Shown: piece by piece, positions 8,056 through 14,753 of the stretch
Layout: the number at the start of each line of letters is the position of its first letter
Position numbering within the stretch: position 1 is the first letter of the stretch
Assembly: GCA_021826255.1 (NCBI GenBank)
Contig: JAKBAZ010000008.1
Coordinates: forward strand, 1 to 19,428
Reading direction: 5' to 3'
Length of the DNA stretch: 19,428 bases
DNA from: Actinomycetes bacterium
GTDB lineage: Bacteria; Actinomycetota; Acidimicrobiia; Acidimicrobiales; RAAP-2
The notes under the pieces: generated by a model
Told to the model about the DNA's origin: nothing
What the model saw: the letters and a program-made list of their open reading frames with translations, nothing else
Database searches by the model: none
Position numbers and translations under genes: made by a program

Positions 8056-8706
8056 GTGCACTTCATCATCGTGGGTTGTGGCCGAGTCGGCTCCTCACTC
8101 GCCATGCAACTCACCGACGAGGGGCACTCCGTCGTCATCATCGACAAGAACCGTGACGCCTTTCAGCGCCTCACCCACTTTTCTGGCCAGACCATCCTCG
8201 GGTCCGGTTTCGACCGCGAGACCCTCGTGAAGGCCGACGCGGCCCACGCGTACGCCCTGGCGGCGGTGACGCGGGGTGACAACACCAACATTCTCTGCGC
8301 CCGCATTGCTCGAGACAACTTCGGCGTGAAGAACGTCGTCGCTCGGATCTACGACGCCCAGCGTGCCGCCATCTACATGAAGCTCGGGATTCCCACCGTC
8401 GCCTCGGCGCGTTGGACGACTCAGCAGGTCAAGCGGTGGATTGTGCCCCAGGACGACTCCGTCTCGTGGAGCGACGGCACCGACGTCTTGCGACTCGTGG
8501 AACGGGTCGTCCCCGACCATCTGGCCGGACGAAAACTCTCCGAGCTGGAGTTTGGACCTCAGGTTCGCTTGGCCGGTTTGATCAGGGGTGGTCAGGGTCG
8601 CGTCGACGTCGAGGGCCTGTTCGCCCAAGAGGACGATATCTTGACCTTTATGGTCTCGGGAGACGGACTGAGCGAACTCGCCGATGTACTACAGGAGCCC
8701 TCGTGA
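8056..8706 (+). CDS. TrkA-family RCK regulator of ion uptake, first copy
   Basis: A 216-residue RCK protein. The N-terminal Rossmann domain starts HFIIVGCGRVGSSLA, giving the dinucleotide-binding GxGxxG, and an acidic residue ends strand 2 (VVIID). The C-terminal part (about 135-216: RLVERVVPDHLAGRKLSEL through DILTFMVSGDGL) is a TrkA-C (RCK_C) domain. Such cytosolic proteins bind NAD(H), ATP or ADP and gate K+ transporters. The GTG start has no Shine-Dalgarno sequence. The stop overlaps the next gene in a GTGA, so both RCK proteins are made together, perhaps as a hetero-oligomer. The divergent permease is the obvious partner, since no TrkH/KtrB gene is in view. It corresponds to the CeoB/CeoC pair of mycobacteria; I cannot say which one. 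Confidence 0.9.
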   Translation: MHFIIVGCGRVGSSLAMQLTDEGHSVVIIDKNRDAFQRLTHFSGQTILGSGFDRETLVKADAAHAYALAAVTRGDNTNILCARIARDNFGVKNVVARIYDAQRAAIYMKLGIPTVASARWTTQQVKRWIVPQDDSVSWSDGTDVLRLVERVVPDHLAGRKLSELEFGPQVRLAGLIRGGQGRVDVEGLFAQEDDILTFMVSGDGLSELADVLQEPS

Positions 8707-9371
8707 GAGTCCTCGTCGCCGGTGGAGGCTCGGTCGGCACGGCCATCGCCACCGACCTCATCTCGCGCAGCCACGACGTCGTGATGATGGAACACGTCTG
8801 GGCTGTCGCTGAGCGCCTGAAGGTCATGCTGCCCGGGGCCACTGTTCTCAACGCCGACGCGTGCGAATACTCCTCCCTCGTCAGTGCCGACGTGCGAACC
8901 ATCGACGTGGTCATCGCCGCCACCGGAGACGACGAAGACAACCTCGTGATCTCCTGGCTCTGTAAGCAGGAGTTCGCCGTGCCCCGCGTCATCGCGAGAA
9001 TCAATAATTCACGTAACGAGTGGCTCTTCAATGAGCGCTGGGGAGTCGACGTCGCGGTGTCCACTCCGGCGCTGATCACCTCGCTCGTGGACGAAGCAGT
9101 CGAAGTCGGCTCCATGATTAATTTGATGGACCTCTCGCAAGGTCGCATGCACCTGTGTGAGGTGACCCTCGCGTCCAACTCCCCCGCGGTGGCCTACGGC
9201 AAAACACTGGACGACCTGCGACTGCCCGATTCAATTCGCGTCGTCACGGTTCTGCGCTCCGATCAGCCTCTCGTCCCGAGCGGTTCGATGACCTTCATGG
9301 CTCACGACCACGTGATCATGATCACCCGAGGCGACGGATCCGAGGCCTGTAACCGCGCCTTTATCGGCTAG
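8703..9371 (+). CDS. TrkA-family RCK regulator of ion uptake, second copy
   Basis: A 222-residue paralogue of the preceding gene. Its Rossmann domain opens VLVAGGGSVGTAIA. The middle of the N-terminal domain reads DVVIAATGDDEDNLVISWLCKQEF, matching the TrkA nucleotide-binding fold. A C-terminal TrkA-C domain follows at about 140-222 (LCEVTLASNSPAVAYGKTLDDL, HDHVIMITRG). The start chosen is GTG 8703, within the GTGA overlap with the first copy; an open frame extends upstream to 8412 but only as an out-of-frame shadow of that gene. The two copies are clearly diverged, so they are not a recent duplication. Their role is inferred from the divergent permease. Confidence 0.9.
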   Translation: MRVLVAGGGSVGTAIATDLISRSHDVVMMEHVWAVAERLKVMLPGATVLNADACEYSSLVSADVRTIDVVIAATGDDEDNLVISWLCKQEFAVPRVIARINNSRNEWLFNERWGVDVAVSTPALITSLVDEAVEVGSMINLMDLSQGRMHLCEVTLASNSPAVAYGKTLDDLRLPDSIRVVTVLRSDQPLVPSGSMTFMAHDHVIMITRGDGSEACNRAFIG

Positions 9372-9399
9372 GGGCCGTCGGGCTCTCTTAGGGCCCTAG
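9368..9399 (+). repeat. Imperfect inverted repeat spanning the trkA stop and HAD promoter
   Basis: CTAGGGGCC (9368-9376) pairs with GGGCCCTAG (9391-9399), 8 of 9 positions, around a 14-nt loop. It includes the second trkA stop codon and overlaps the first bases of the HAD gene -10 box. It could act as a weak terminator, an operator, or neither; there is no U tract. Confidence 0.3.
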
Positions 9400-9402
9400 C
9401 AT
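9397..9402 (+). promoter_or_regulatory. Leaderless -10 box of the HAD phosphatase gene
   Basis: TAGCAT ends exactly 6 nt before GTG 9409, so transcription should begin at or beside the start codon. No Shine-Dalgarno sequence is present. The spacing matches the nadE and tetR genes in this window. Confidence 0.5.
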
Positions 9403-9408
9403 TGTCCC

Positions 9409-10176
9409 GTGCGTGCCGCCTTCTTCGACCTCGATAAGACGGTCATCGCCCAGTCCTCCGTCGTCGCCCTCGGTCCAGAACTCCACGCGCGGGGATTGCT
9501 CCGTCGGTCCACTCTGCTCTACGCCGCCCTCGCTCAGGTCATGTTTCTTCGCTTCGGCGCCTCCGAAGAGCGCCTGACTCAAGTCACCGAGCGCGTCTTA
9601 AAGATCACGCGGGGCTGGGACCACGACGAGATTCGATCCCTCGTCAAAGAAGCGATGAACAACATCGTCGAACCCCTGATCTACGCGGAGGCGCGCGACC
9701 TGCTCGCGCGGCACCAGGCGGCCGGCGACCAGACCTGGCTCGTCTCCATGGCGCCCGCCGAAGTCGTCGAACCCTTCGCCGAACTCTTGAAGATGACCGG
9801 CGCCATCTCGTCGAAGGCTCGTATTGACGAACACGGCAAGTTCACCGGGGAGATGGAGTTCCTCGCGCAGGGGTCCAATAAAGCGGTGGCGATGAGACAG
9901 GTCGCGCAGGAGCAGGGCATCGATCTCGCCGACTCCTTCGCCTACTCCGACTCCGAAACCGACATCCCCATGCTCGAAGTGGTCGGTCACCCCTTCGCGG
10001 TGAACCCCGACCGGGGGTTGTCACGAACCGCCCGCGAGCGCGGGTGGCCCACTCTCAGCTTCACTCACCCGGTCCGCGCTCACGACGGCAACCGGTCTCG
10101 GACCCCGTTCGTGATCTCCGCCGTCGTGCTCGGAGCTCTCGCGCTAATTGGACGGGGCCAGGCCCGTCGTCACTAG
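9409..10176 (+). CDS. HAD-IB family (SerB-like) phosphatase
   Basis: A 255-residue haloacid-dehalogenase-superfamily hydrolase. Motif I is FFDLDKT with nucleophile Asp7 and acid/base Asp9. Motif II serine is in TWLVSMAP, motif III lysine in GSNKAVAM, and motif IV in SDSETDIPML. The helical cap between motifs I and II is of the IB type found in SerB-like enzymes. A short hydrophobic C-terminal segment (about 232-248, FVISAVVLGALALIG) could anchor it to the membrane. The substrate is unknown; phosphoserine, glycerol-phosphate or lipid-linked phosphates are all possible. The GTG start appears leaderless. The stop codon overlaps the stop of the convergent sigma gene by 4 bp (CTAG). Confidence 0.88.
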   Translation: MRAAFFDLDKTVIAQSSVVALGPELHARGLLRRSTLLYAALAQVMFLRFGASEERLTQVTERVLKITRGWDHDEIRSLVKEAMNNIVEPLIYAEARDLLARHQAAGDQTWLVSMAPAEVVEPFAELLKMTGAISSKARIDEHGKFTGEMEFLAQGSNKAVAMRQVAQEQGIDLADSFAYSDSETDIPMLEVVGHPFAVNPDRGLSRTARERGWPTLSFTHPVRAHDGNRSRTPFVISAVVLGALALIGRGQARRH

Positions 10177-11126
10177 AGGGTGAGGAGATCCCGGGCGCCG
10201 GTGTCCGAACTGGGGTGACGAAGCTTGCTCATCGCTCGAGCCTCAATCTGACGAATCCGCTCACGCGTCAGGTTCATCTCCGCACCCACGTCCTCCAAGG
10301 TCCGGATCTCTCCGGCCCCATCGAGTCCGAAACGCATGCGGAGAATCTTCTGCTCTCTCTCGTCGAGGGGCTTGAGTAGTTGCTCAATGGCCTCGGGCAT
10401 CATCTTCACCGCGGCCACATCGAAAGGAGACTCCGCCGAACGGTCCTCCACGACGTCGCCCAGCTCGGCGTCACCGTCCTCACGCAGGGGCTCGGAGAGG
10501 GAAATCGGCTCTGAGCGGAACCTCAGGGCCTCAATCAGCTTGTCTTCGGGCATCTCGCACTCGTCACAGAGTTCCTTGATGGTCGGGGGACGGCCGAACT
10601 TTAACTCCAAGCGGGACTGGGCCTTCTGAACGCGCGCGAGAGTGTCACCCGCGTGCACCGGGAGGCGAATCGTTCGACCCGTGTTGGCGATACCTCGAGT
10701 GATGGCCTGACGAATCCACCAGGTGGCGTAGGTCGAGAACTTGAAACCCTTACGCCAGTCGAACTTCTCCACCGCGTGCATCAACCCGAGGTTTCCCTCC
10801 TGAATGAGGTCGAGCAACGGGAGACCGGAGGCTTGATACTTCTTCGCGATCGAGACCACGAGGCGCAGGTTGGACTGAACGAAGTCCCGCTCCGCCTGGT
10901 CCCCCCGGTGGACGGTGCGCTTCAGCGACTGCTTGCGAGAAGGGGTCAACTTGACCGACTTGTCGTTCTCGGCGGCCTCGAGTTCGGCCCGGGCCTCCCG
11001 GCCCTCCTCGATGGTCTGGGCCAGGCGAACTTCGTCGTCCTTGGTCAACAAGGTGTACTGCCCGATGTCGGACAGGTAGAGACGGACGAGGTCCTCGTCG
11101 TCGCGATCCACTCGCTCTTTGGCCAT
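10173..11126 (-). CDS. RNA polymerase sigma-70 family factor (RpoD/HrdB group)
   Basis: A 317-residue sigma factor. Region 1.2 reads DLVRLYLSDIGQYTLLTKDDE. Region 2 spans NLRLVVSIAKKYQASGLPLLDLIQEGN, with the -10 recognition helix around STYATWWIRQAITRGI. Region 3 follows, then region 4.2 with the -35 helix-turn-helix RTLEDVGAEMNLTRERIRQIE. There is no long region 1.1, so it is either a group 2 factor or a primary factor with a short N-terminus; the conserved region 2.4 suggests it reads ordinary TAnnnT promoters. An in-frame ATG at 11144 is rejected because AGGAGG (11131-11136) precedes the ATG at 11126. It lies 70 bp downstream of the nadE-unknown pair. Confidence 0.93.
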   Translation of the reverse strand: MAKERVDRDDEDLVRLYLSDIGQYTLLTKDDEVRLAQTIEEGREARAELEAAENDKSVKLTPSRKQSLKRTVHRGDQAERDFVQSNLRLVVSIAKKYQASGLPLLDLIQEGNLGLMHAVEKFDWRKGFKFSTYATWWIRQAITRGIANTGRTIRLPVHAGDTLARVQKAQSRLELKFGRPPTIKELCDECEMPEDKLIEALRFRSEPISLSEPLREDGDAELGDVVEDRSAESPFDVAAVKMMPEAIEQLLKPLDEREQKILRMRFGLDGAGEIRTLEDVGAEMNLTRERIRQIEARAMSKLRHPSSDTGARDLLTL

Positions 11127-11130
11127 AACT

Positions 11131-11136
11131 CCTCCT
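11131..11136 (-). promoter_or_regulatory. Ribosome binding site that fixes the sigma factor start
   Basis: AGGAGG lies 4 nt before ATG 11126 and would sit inside the coding frame if the upstream ATG 11144 were used. Confidence 0.8.
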
Positions 11137-11170
11137 AGGCACACATCACCGAAAACCTCCGGCGTGAAGA

Positions 11171-11176
11171 GTTATA
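11171..11176 (-). promoter_or_regulatory. Candidate -10 box of the sigma factor gene
   Basis: TATAAC on the minus strand, about 45 bp upstream of the start codon, in the 70-bp gap after the small unknown gene. It would give a leader of roughly 38 nt carrying the AGGAGG site. The -35 is not clear. Confidence 0.35.
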
Positions 11177-11196
11177 CGGTCGAGCGCAACCGAGAA

Positions 11197-11676
11197 CTAG
11201 CGGGGGCCGAGATGGTCCGAGTATCCGGCCGATTCGAGAGTGTCAACGATCGCTCGAGCCGCCTCGGCCCACTCGATCTCATCGGGAGTTCGCCGACGCA
11301 GCAGGTCGGACACCGCGCCAATTTGGCCGACGATCTCGGTAGCCGCCCGAGCCAGTAGGGCGTCGAACTCCGGGTCAACGTCCCCGTCGCGCGCGTCACG
11401 CACACTGACGAGGAGCCGGGGCGCCAAGACCATGGTGAACACGTAGAGAGTGAAGACGCCCGTGCTGTCCTCGAGACCCGCGTGCTCGAGGGCCGCCGCG
11501 ACGAGAGGATCGGGCGCCACGTCGCCAGCGCCACGTGCGGCCAGAGCGAGATCGCCCATCACACGAGACGCCACGAAGAGACGCACCGCCACTCCGTCGT
11601 CACTGACTCGACGACTCTGCGCCGCGAGCCCCTGATAGAGCGCGTCGAAGACCCCCGCTACGTGGCGACGACTCAC
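11197..11676 (-). CDS. Small protein of unknown function coupled to nadE
   Basis: About 159 residues, a family I do not recognise. It is predicted soluble and mostly helical, rich in Ala, Val and Asp/Arg, with no cysteines, no signal peptide and no obvious catalytic motif. A central hydrophobic stretch reads TGVFTLYVFTMVLAPRLLVSV, which could be a buried helix. Two consecutive GTG codons (11679 and 11676) are possible starts; the second forms a GTGA overlap with the nadE stop, the arrangement used three more times in this window, so I prefer it. Codon use looks like the neighbours. Tight coupling suggests coexpression with NAD synthase, but no functional link can be claimed. Confidence 0.7.
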   Translation of the reverse strand: MSRRHVAGVFDALYQGLAAQSRRVSDDGVAVRLFVASRVMGDLALAARGAGDVAPDPLVAAALEHAGLEDSTGVFTLYVFTMVLAPRLLVSVRDARDGDVDPEFDALLARAATEIVGQIGAVSDLLRRRTPDEIEWAEAARAIVDTLESAGYSDHLGPR

Positions 11677-13442
11677 CACTGGTCCTCGAAGAATCCGTTG
11701 GTGATGGGCATCCGACGATCTCGGCCGAAGGCCTTCTTCGTGATTCGCACCCCAGGGGGCATTTGGCGACGCTTGTACTCACTGCGATCCACCAGCCGAG
11801 TGATTCGACGCACGAGTTCCGGATCGTGCCCGGCCGCCACCATCTCGCTGGCGGTCCAGTCGTGTTCAACGTAGAGGGCGAGCAGGGGGTCGAGCAGCTC
11901 GTACGGGGGTAGGGACTGATCGTCTCGCTGGTCGGGGCGAAGCTCCGCCGAGGGCGCCTTCTCGAGCACCGCGTCGGGGATAGGTGGGGTGTCGCCCCGT
12001 TCGAGAGAACGCGCGTTGACGAATCGACACAGGTCGTAGACGAGCGTCTTCGGCACGTCCTTGATGACTGCGAACCCCCCGGCGGAGTCACCGTACAACG
12101 TGGAGTACCCCGTGGCCATCTCCGACTTATTACCTGTCGTGAGAACGATTGCGCCGGACGCATTAGAGAGAGCCATCATGAGTACTCCCCGGATCCGCGA
12201 CTGCAGATTCTCGTCCGTCAACCCACTCGGTTCCCCACCGAGTACTGGAGTCAACACGTCGGCGAACACGCGGTGGAGGGGATCAATGTCGAGAGTGTCA
12301 ATGGAAATGTCGAGTCGCTCGGCGAGCTCGTAGGCGTCGGAGCGAGATCCCTCGGAGGAGTATCGACTGGGCAGGGCGAAACCTCTCACCGCCCTCGCTC
12401 CGACGGCATCCACGGCGATAGCGGCGACGAGCGACGAGTCGATGCCCCCCGACAGGGCCACCAGCGCTTCGCGAAAGCCATTCTTGCGCAAGTAGTCCCG
12501 AGTTCCCATCACCAGGGCTTCGTACACCTCGGCCACGTCCGAGAGGGGCTCGCTCACTCGCAGTGGCGGGGGGGACCACTCGGTGTCGGCGCGAGCGTAG
12601 AGAGTCGACACGGGTTCGCCGTGATCCGACGCCGGCAAGTCGAGATCGACGACGAGTAACTCTTCGCTGAACGCGCCCGCCCGCGCGACCACGCGCCCGG
12701 ACGCGTCGACCACCACACTCTGTCCGTCGAAGACCAACTCGTCTTGTCCACCGACCAGGTTGCAGTAGACGATGGCGCAGCCCGTCTCTCGCGCCCGCTC
12801 GGCGAGCATCTCCTCGCGCTCGAGTTGTCGACCCCGCGCGTAGGGTGAGGCGTTCGGCACGAGCAGGACACTCGCGCCCTCGCGGGCCAGGTGGTGGGCC
12901 GGACCCGGTGAAAGCCAGACGTCCTCACAGATCACGACCCCCACGCAGATTCCGTCAACGTTCACGAGGGGGCCCGAGTGGACTCCGGGGTGAAAGTAAC
13001 GTTGCTCGTCGAAAACGTCGTAGTTCGGTAGATACTGCTTCGCGATGCTCGGCCCCACCCCGTCGGGACCAATGACGGTCACGACGTTTGCGACGTGAGC
13101 GGTCTCGTGGGAGTCATCGGGGCGTCGGGCGATATCTCGACCGTCGCTCGAGGGCCCGAGCCGCAGAACCTCCGACTCCACGGCAACCGTCCCCACCAGG
13201 GTTAACGGCATATCGTCGGCCCGGGCCATCTCGTCGAGGGCGACGCGTGTCGCCTCAACAAAGCCCTCTTTCAACAGCAAATCTTCGGGCGGATAACCCG
13301 TGAGGGCCAGTTCGGGGGTCACGACGAGGGTGGCCCCGGCGGCGGCGGCCCGAGTGCGAAGGCGTTGCAGAGTCGCGACGTTGTCGCGTAACGAGCCCAC
13401 CACCGAGTTCATCTGAGCGAGGGCGACGCGCAGCACCGGCAC
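11673..13442 (-). CDS. nadE: Glutamine-dependent NAD+ synthase
   Basis: A 589-residue two-domain enzyme catalysing the last step of NAD synthesis (deamido-NAD + glutamine + ATP). The N-terminal nitrilase-type glutaminase domain (about 1-275) carries the Glu44-Lys135-Cys172 triad in PELALTGYPPEDLL, IAKQYLPNYDVFDEQRYF and VICEDVW. The synthetase domain (about 300-589) has the PP-loop ALSGGIDSS at about 329-337 and, near the end, RQMPPGVRITKKAFGRDRR. The length is normal for the fused bacterial type. The GTG start follows a TAGGCT box by 6 nt without a Shine-Dalgarno sequence, suggesting a leaderless mRNA. It diverges from a glutamine synthetase gene, the source of its nitrogen donor. Confidence 0.96.
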   Translation of the reverse strand: MPVLRVALAQMNSVVGSLRDNVATLQRLRTRAAAAGATLVVTPELALTGYPPEDLLLKEGFVEATRVALDEMARADDMPLTLVGTVAVESEVLRLGPSSDGRDIARRPDDSHETAHVANVVTVIGPDGVGPSIAKQYLPNYDVFDEQRYFHPGVHSGPLVNVDGICVGVVICEDVWLSPGPAHHLAREGASVLLVPNASPYARGRQLEREEMLAERARETGCAIVYCNLVGGQDELVFDGQSVVVDASGRVVARAGAFSEELLVVDLDLPASDHGEPVSTLYARADTEWSPPPLRVSEPLSDVAEVYEALVMGTRDYLRKNGFREALVALSGGIDSSLVAAIAVDAVGARAVRGFALPSRYSSEGSRSDAYELAERLDISIDTLDIDPLHRVFADVLTPVLGGEPSGLTDENLQSRIRGVLMMALSNASGAIVLTTGNKSEMATGYSTLYGDSAGGFAVIKDVPKTLVYDLCRFVNARSLERGDTPPIPDAVLEKAPSAELRPDQRDDQSLPPYELLDPLLALYVEHDWTASEMVAAGHDPELVRRITRLVDRSEYKRRQMPPGVRITKKAFGRDRRMPITNGFFEDQW

Positions 13443-13448
13443 CCCGTC

Positions 13449-13454
13449 AGCCTA
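13449..13454 (-). promoter_or_regulatory. Leaderless -10 box of nadE
   Basis: TAGGCT on the minus strand ends exactly 6 nt before GTG 13442, and no ribosome binding site is present between them. Confidence 0.5.
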
Positions 13455-13492
13455 CCGGGGGCGTCACCGAGGTCGCCGTCGCAACGTTCACA

Positions 13493-13556
13493 CGCGGTTA
13501 ACACAACCGGGTCGTGACGCCGACTCCCTCTTGCACAATGGAAGGACGCGTTTAAC
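13493..13556 (+). repeat. Pair of direct repeats in the nadE/glutamine synthetase intergenic region
   Basis: CGCGGTTAAC (13493-13502) and CGCGTTTAAC (13547-13556) match at 9 of 10 positions, 54 bp apart. They flank the likely -10 of the glutamine synthetase gene. GTTCAC at 13486-13491 stands 11 bp before the GTTAAC of the first copy, a spacing like the AC-N9-AC pattern of GlnR sites. They are candidate binding sites for a nitrogen regulator; the match to any published consensus is partial. Confidence 0.3.
13534..13539 (+). promoter_or_regulatory. Candidate -10 box of the GSII gene
   Basis: CACAAT, preceded by TTG, lies about 45 bp upstream of ATG 13585 and would give a leader of about 39 nt with AAGGAG at 13575-13580. 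No good -35 is visible, which would suit an activator-dependent promoter. Confidence 0.3.
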
Positions 13557-13584
13557 GACGCGACCACAGTGGCTAAGGAGAAAC

Positions 13585-14667
13585 ATGCCGTATCGAGCTG
13601 AGTACATCTGGATCGACGGCGCCGAGCCGACTCACGGCCTGCGCTCGAAGACCCGAATCGTGGCGGACGGGAAGAAGCCGGACATCTGGGGCTTCGACGG
13701 GTCGAGCACCAACCAAGCGACGGGTTCCTTTTCGGACTGCGTCTTGCGTCCCGTCTTCACCTGCAAGGACCCGCTGCGTGGTCCGAAGGACGTCCTCGTC
13801 ATGTGCGAGGTTCTCAATCCCGACATGACGCCCCACGTCACCAACACCCGCGCTCGCGCGGTGGAGGCGGCGAAGAAGTACGCCAGCTTCGAACCGATGT
13901 TCGGCATCGAGCAGGAGTACACCTTCTACCAGGACGGACGTCCTTACGGCTGGCCCGAGGTCGGCTACCCGGCCCCCCAGGGTCCGTACTACTGCGGCGT
14001 GGGCGGAGCCAAGATGCCCGGGCGCGACATCGTCGAGGCGCACACCAGCGCCTGCCTCGAGGCCGGACTCGGTATTGAGGGCACGAACGCCGAGGTAATG
14101 ATGGGCCAGTGGGAGTTCCAGATTGGAGTCCTCGACCCGGTCGCGGTGGGAGACCAACTCTGGGTGGCTCGTTGGTTGCTCGAGCGGATCGCCGAGGACT
14201 TCGAAGTCGACGTGAACTGGGCCGCCAAGCCGATGAAGGGTGACTGGAACGGGGCGGGAGCCCACACCAACTTCTCCACCAAGCAGATGCGCGCGGCGGG
14301 TGGTTGGGACCACATCATCGCCGCCTGCGAGGCCATGGGCACGCGGTACCTCGAACACGTGGAGAACTACGGCGACGGTATCAAGGACCGTCTCACCGGA
14401 GCCCACGAGACCGCTCCGTGGTCCAAGTTCTCCTACGGGGTGTCCGACCGTGGTTCGTCCATTCGTATCCCCGGAGGCGTCGCGCGAGAGAAGCGTGGCT
14501 ACCTCGAGGACCGTCGTCCCAACGCCAACATGGACCCCTACACGGTCGCCGCCATGATTGTCGAAACCGTGTGCTCGGCTGCCTCGTCGAAGGCCCCGGC
14601 GAAGCGTGCTCCGGCAAAGAGGGCGCCCGCCAAGCGCGCGCCGGCGAAGAAGGTTGCCGCGAAGTAG
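13585..14667 (+). CDS. glnII: Glutamine synthetase type II (GSII) with Lys/Ala/Pro-rich tail
   Basis: A 360-residue enzyme making glutamine from glutamate, ammonia and ATP. It belongs to the eukaryote-like GSII class, seen in FDGSSTNQATG, PHVTNTRARAVEAA, GIEQEYTFY, NAEVMMGQWEFQIG, GAGAHTNFST and GSSIRIPGGVAREKRGYLEDRRPNANMDPYT. The core ends near residue 332, normal for GSII (about 340). It is followed by an unusual tail with four APAKR/APAKK units (337-356), reminiscent of histone H1. AAGGAG at 13575-13580 supports ATG 13585; an upstream ATG at 13531 lacks homology. GSII enzymes are not adenylylated. It heads a nitrogen cluster and is probably controlled by the regulator encoded two genes downstream. 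Confidence 0.94.
   Translation: MPYRAEYIWIDGAEPTHGLRSKTRIVADGKKPDIWGFDGSSTNQATGSFSDCVLRPVFTCKDPLRGPKDVLVMCEVLNPDMTPHVTNTRARAVEAAKKYASFEPMFGIEQEYTFYQDGRPYGWPEVGYPAPQGPYYCGVGGAKMPGRDIVEAHTSACLEAGLGIEGTNAEVMMGQWEFQIGVLDPVAVGDQLWVARWLLERIAEDFEVDVNWAAKPMKGDWNGAGAHTNFSTKQMRAAGGWDHIIAACEAMGTRYLEHVENYGDGIKDRLTGAHETAPWSKFSYGVSDRGSSIRIPGGVAREKRGYLEDRRPNANMDPYTVAAMIVETVCSAASSKAPAKRAPAKRAPAKRAPAKKVAAK
14593..14652 (+). repeat. Four 15-bp coding repeats, APAKR-type tail
   Basis: Four in-frame 15-bp units encode APAKR, APAKR, APAKR and APAKK at the C-terminus of the GSII gene. Synonymous positions differ between units (Arg as CGT, AGG and CGC; Ala as GCC, GCT, GCA, GCG), so the repeat is not a fresh slippage product and the peptide pattern seems to be kept. 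Confidence 0.85.
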
Positions 14668-14678
14668 TCGCTCGAGGC

Positions 14679-14725
14679 CGAAAGTGACAAAGCCCGCCCT
14701 TTCCGGGCGGGCTTTGTCACTTTCG
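14679..14725 (+). terminator. 21-bp perfect hairpin between the two glutamine synthetase genes
   Basis: Arms at 14679-14699 and 14705-14725 are perfectly complementary around the loop TTTCC. The GC-rich top (GCCCGCCC/GGGCGGGC) is followed by TTTGTCACTTT in the right arm, so an intrinsic terminator is likely, though there is no long T run. Being symmetrical, it could also stop antisense transcription. The downstream glutamine synthetase gene has no clear promoter in the 28 bp that follow, so it may depend on readthrough. Confidence 0.8.
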
Positions 14726-14753
14726 AAGATGAACCTCGCGTGGGGGTGAAAAG

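Noticed and set aside
8412..8702. A 97-residue N-terminal extension of the second TrkA protein
   Set aside because: It is the out-of-frame shadow of the first trkA. The Rossmann fold begins right at GTG 8703, which overlaps the first stop as GTGA.
13573..14406. A 277-codon open frame antisense to the GSII gene
   Set aside because: Its product has no family features and mirrors the strongly conserved GSII coding strand.
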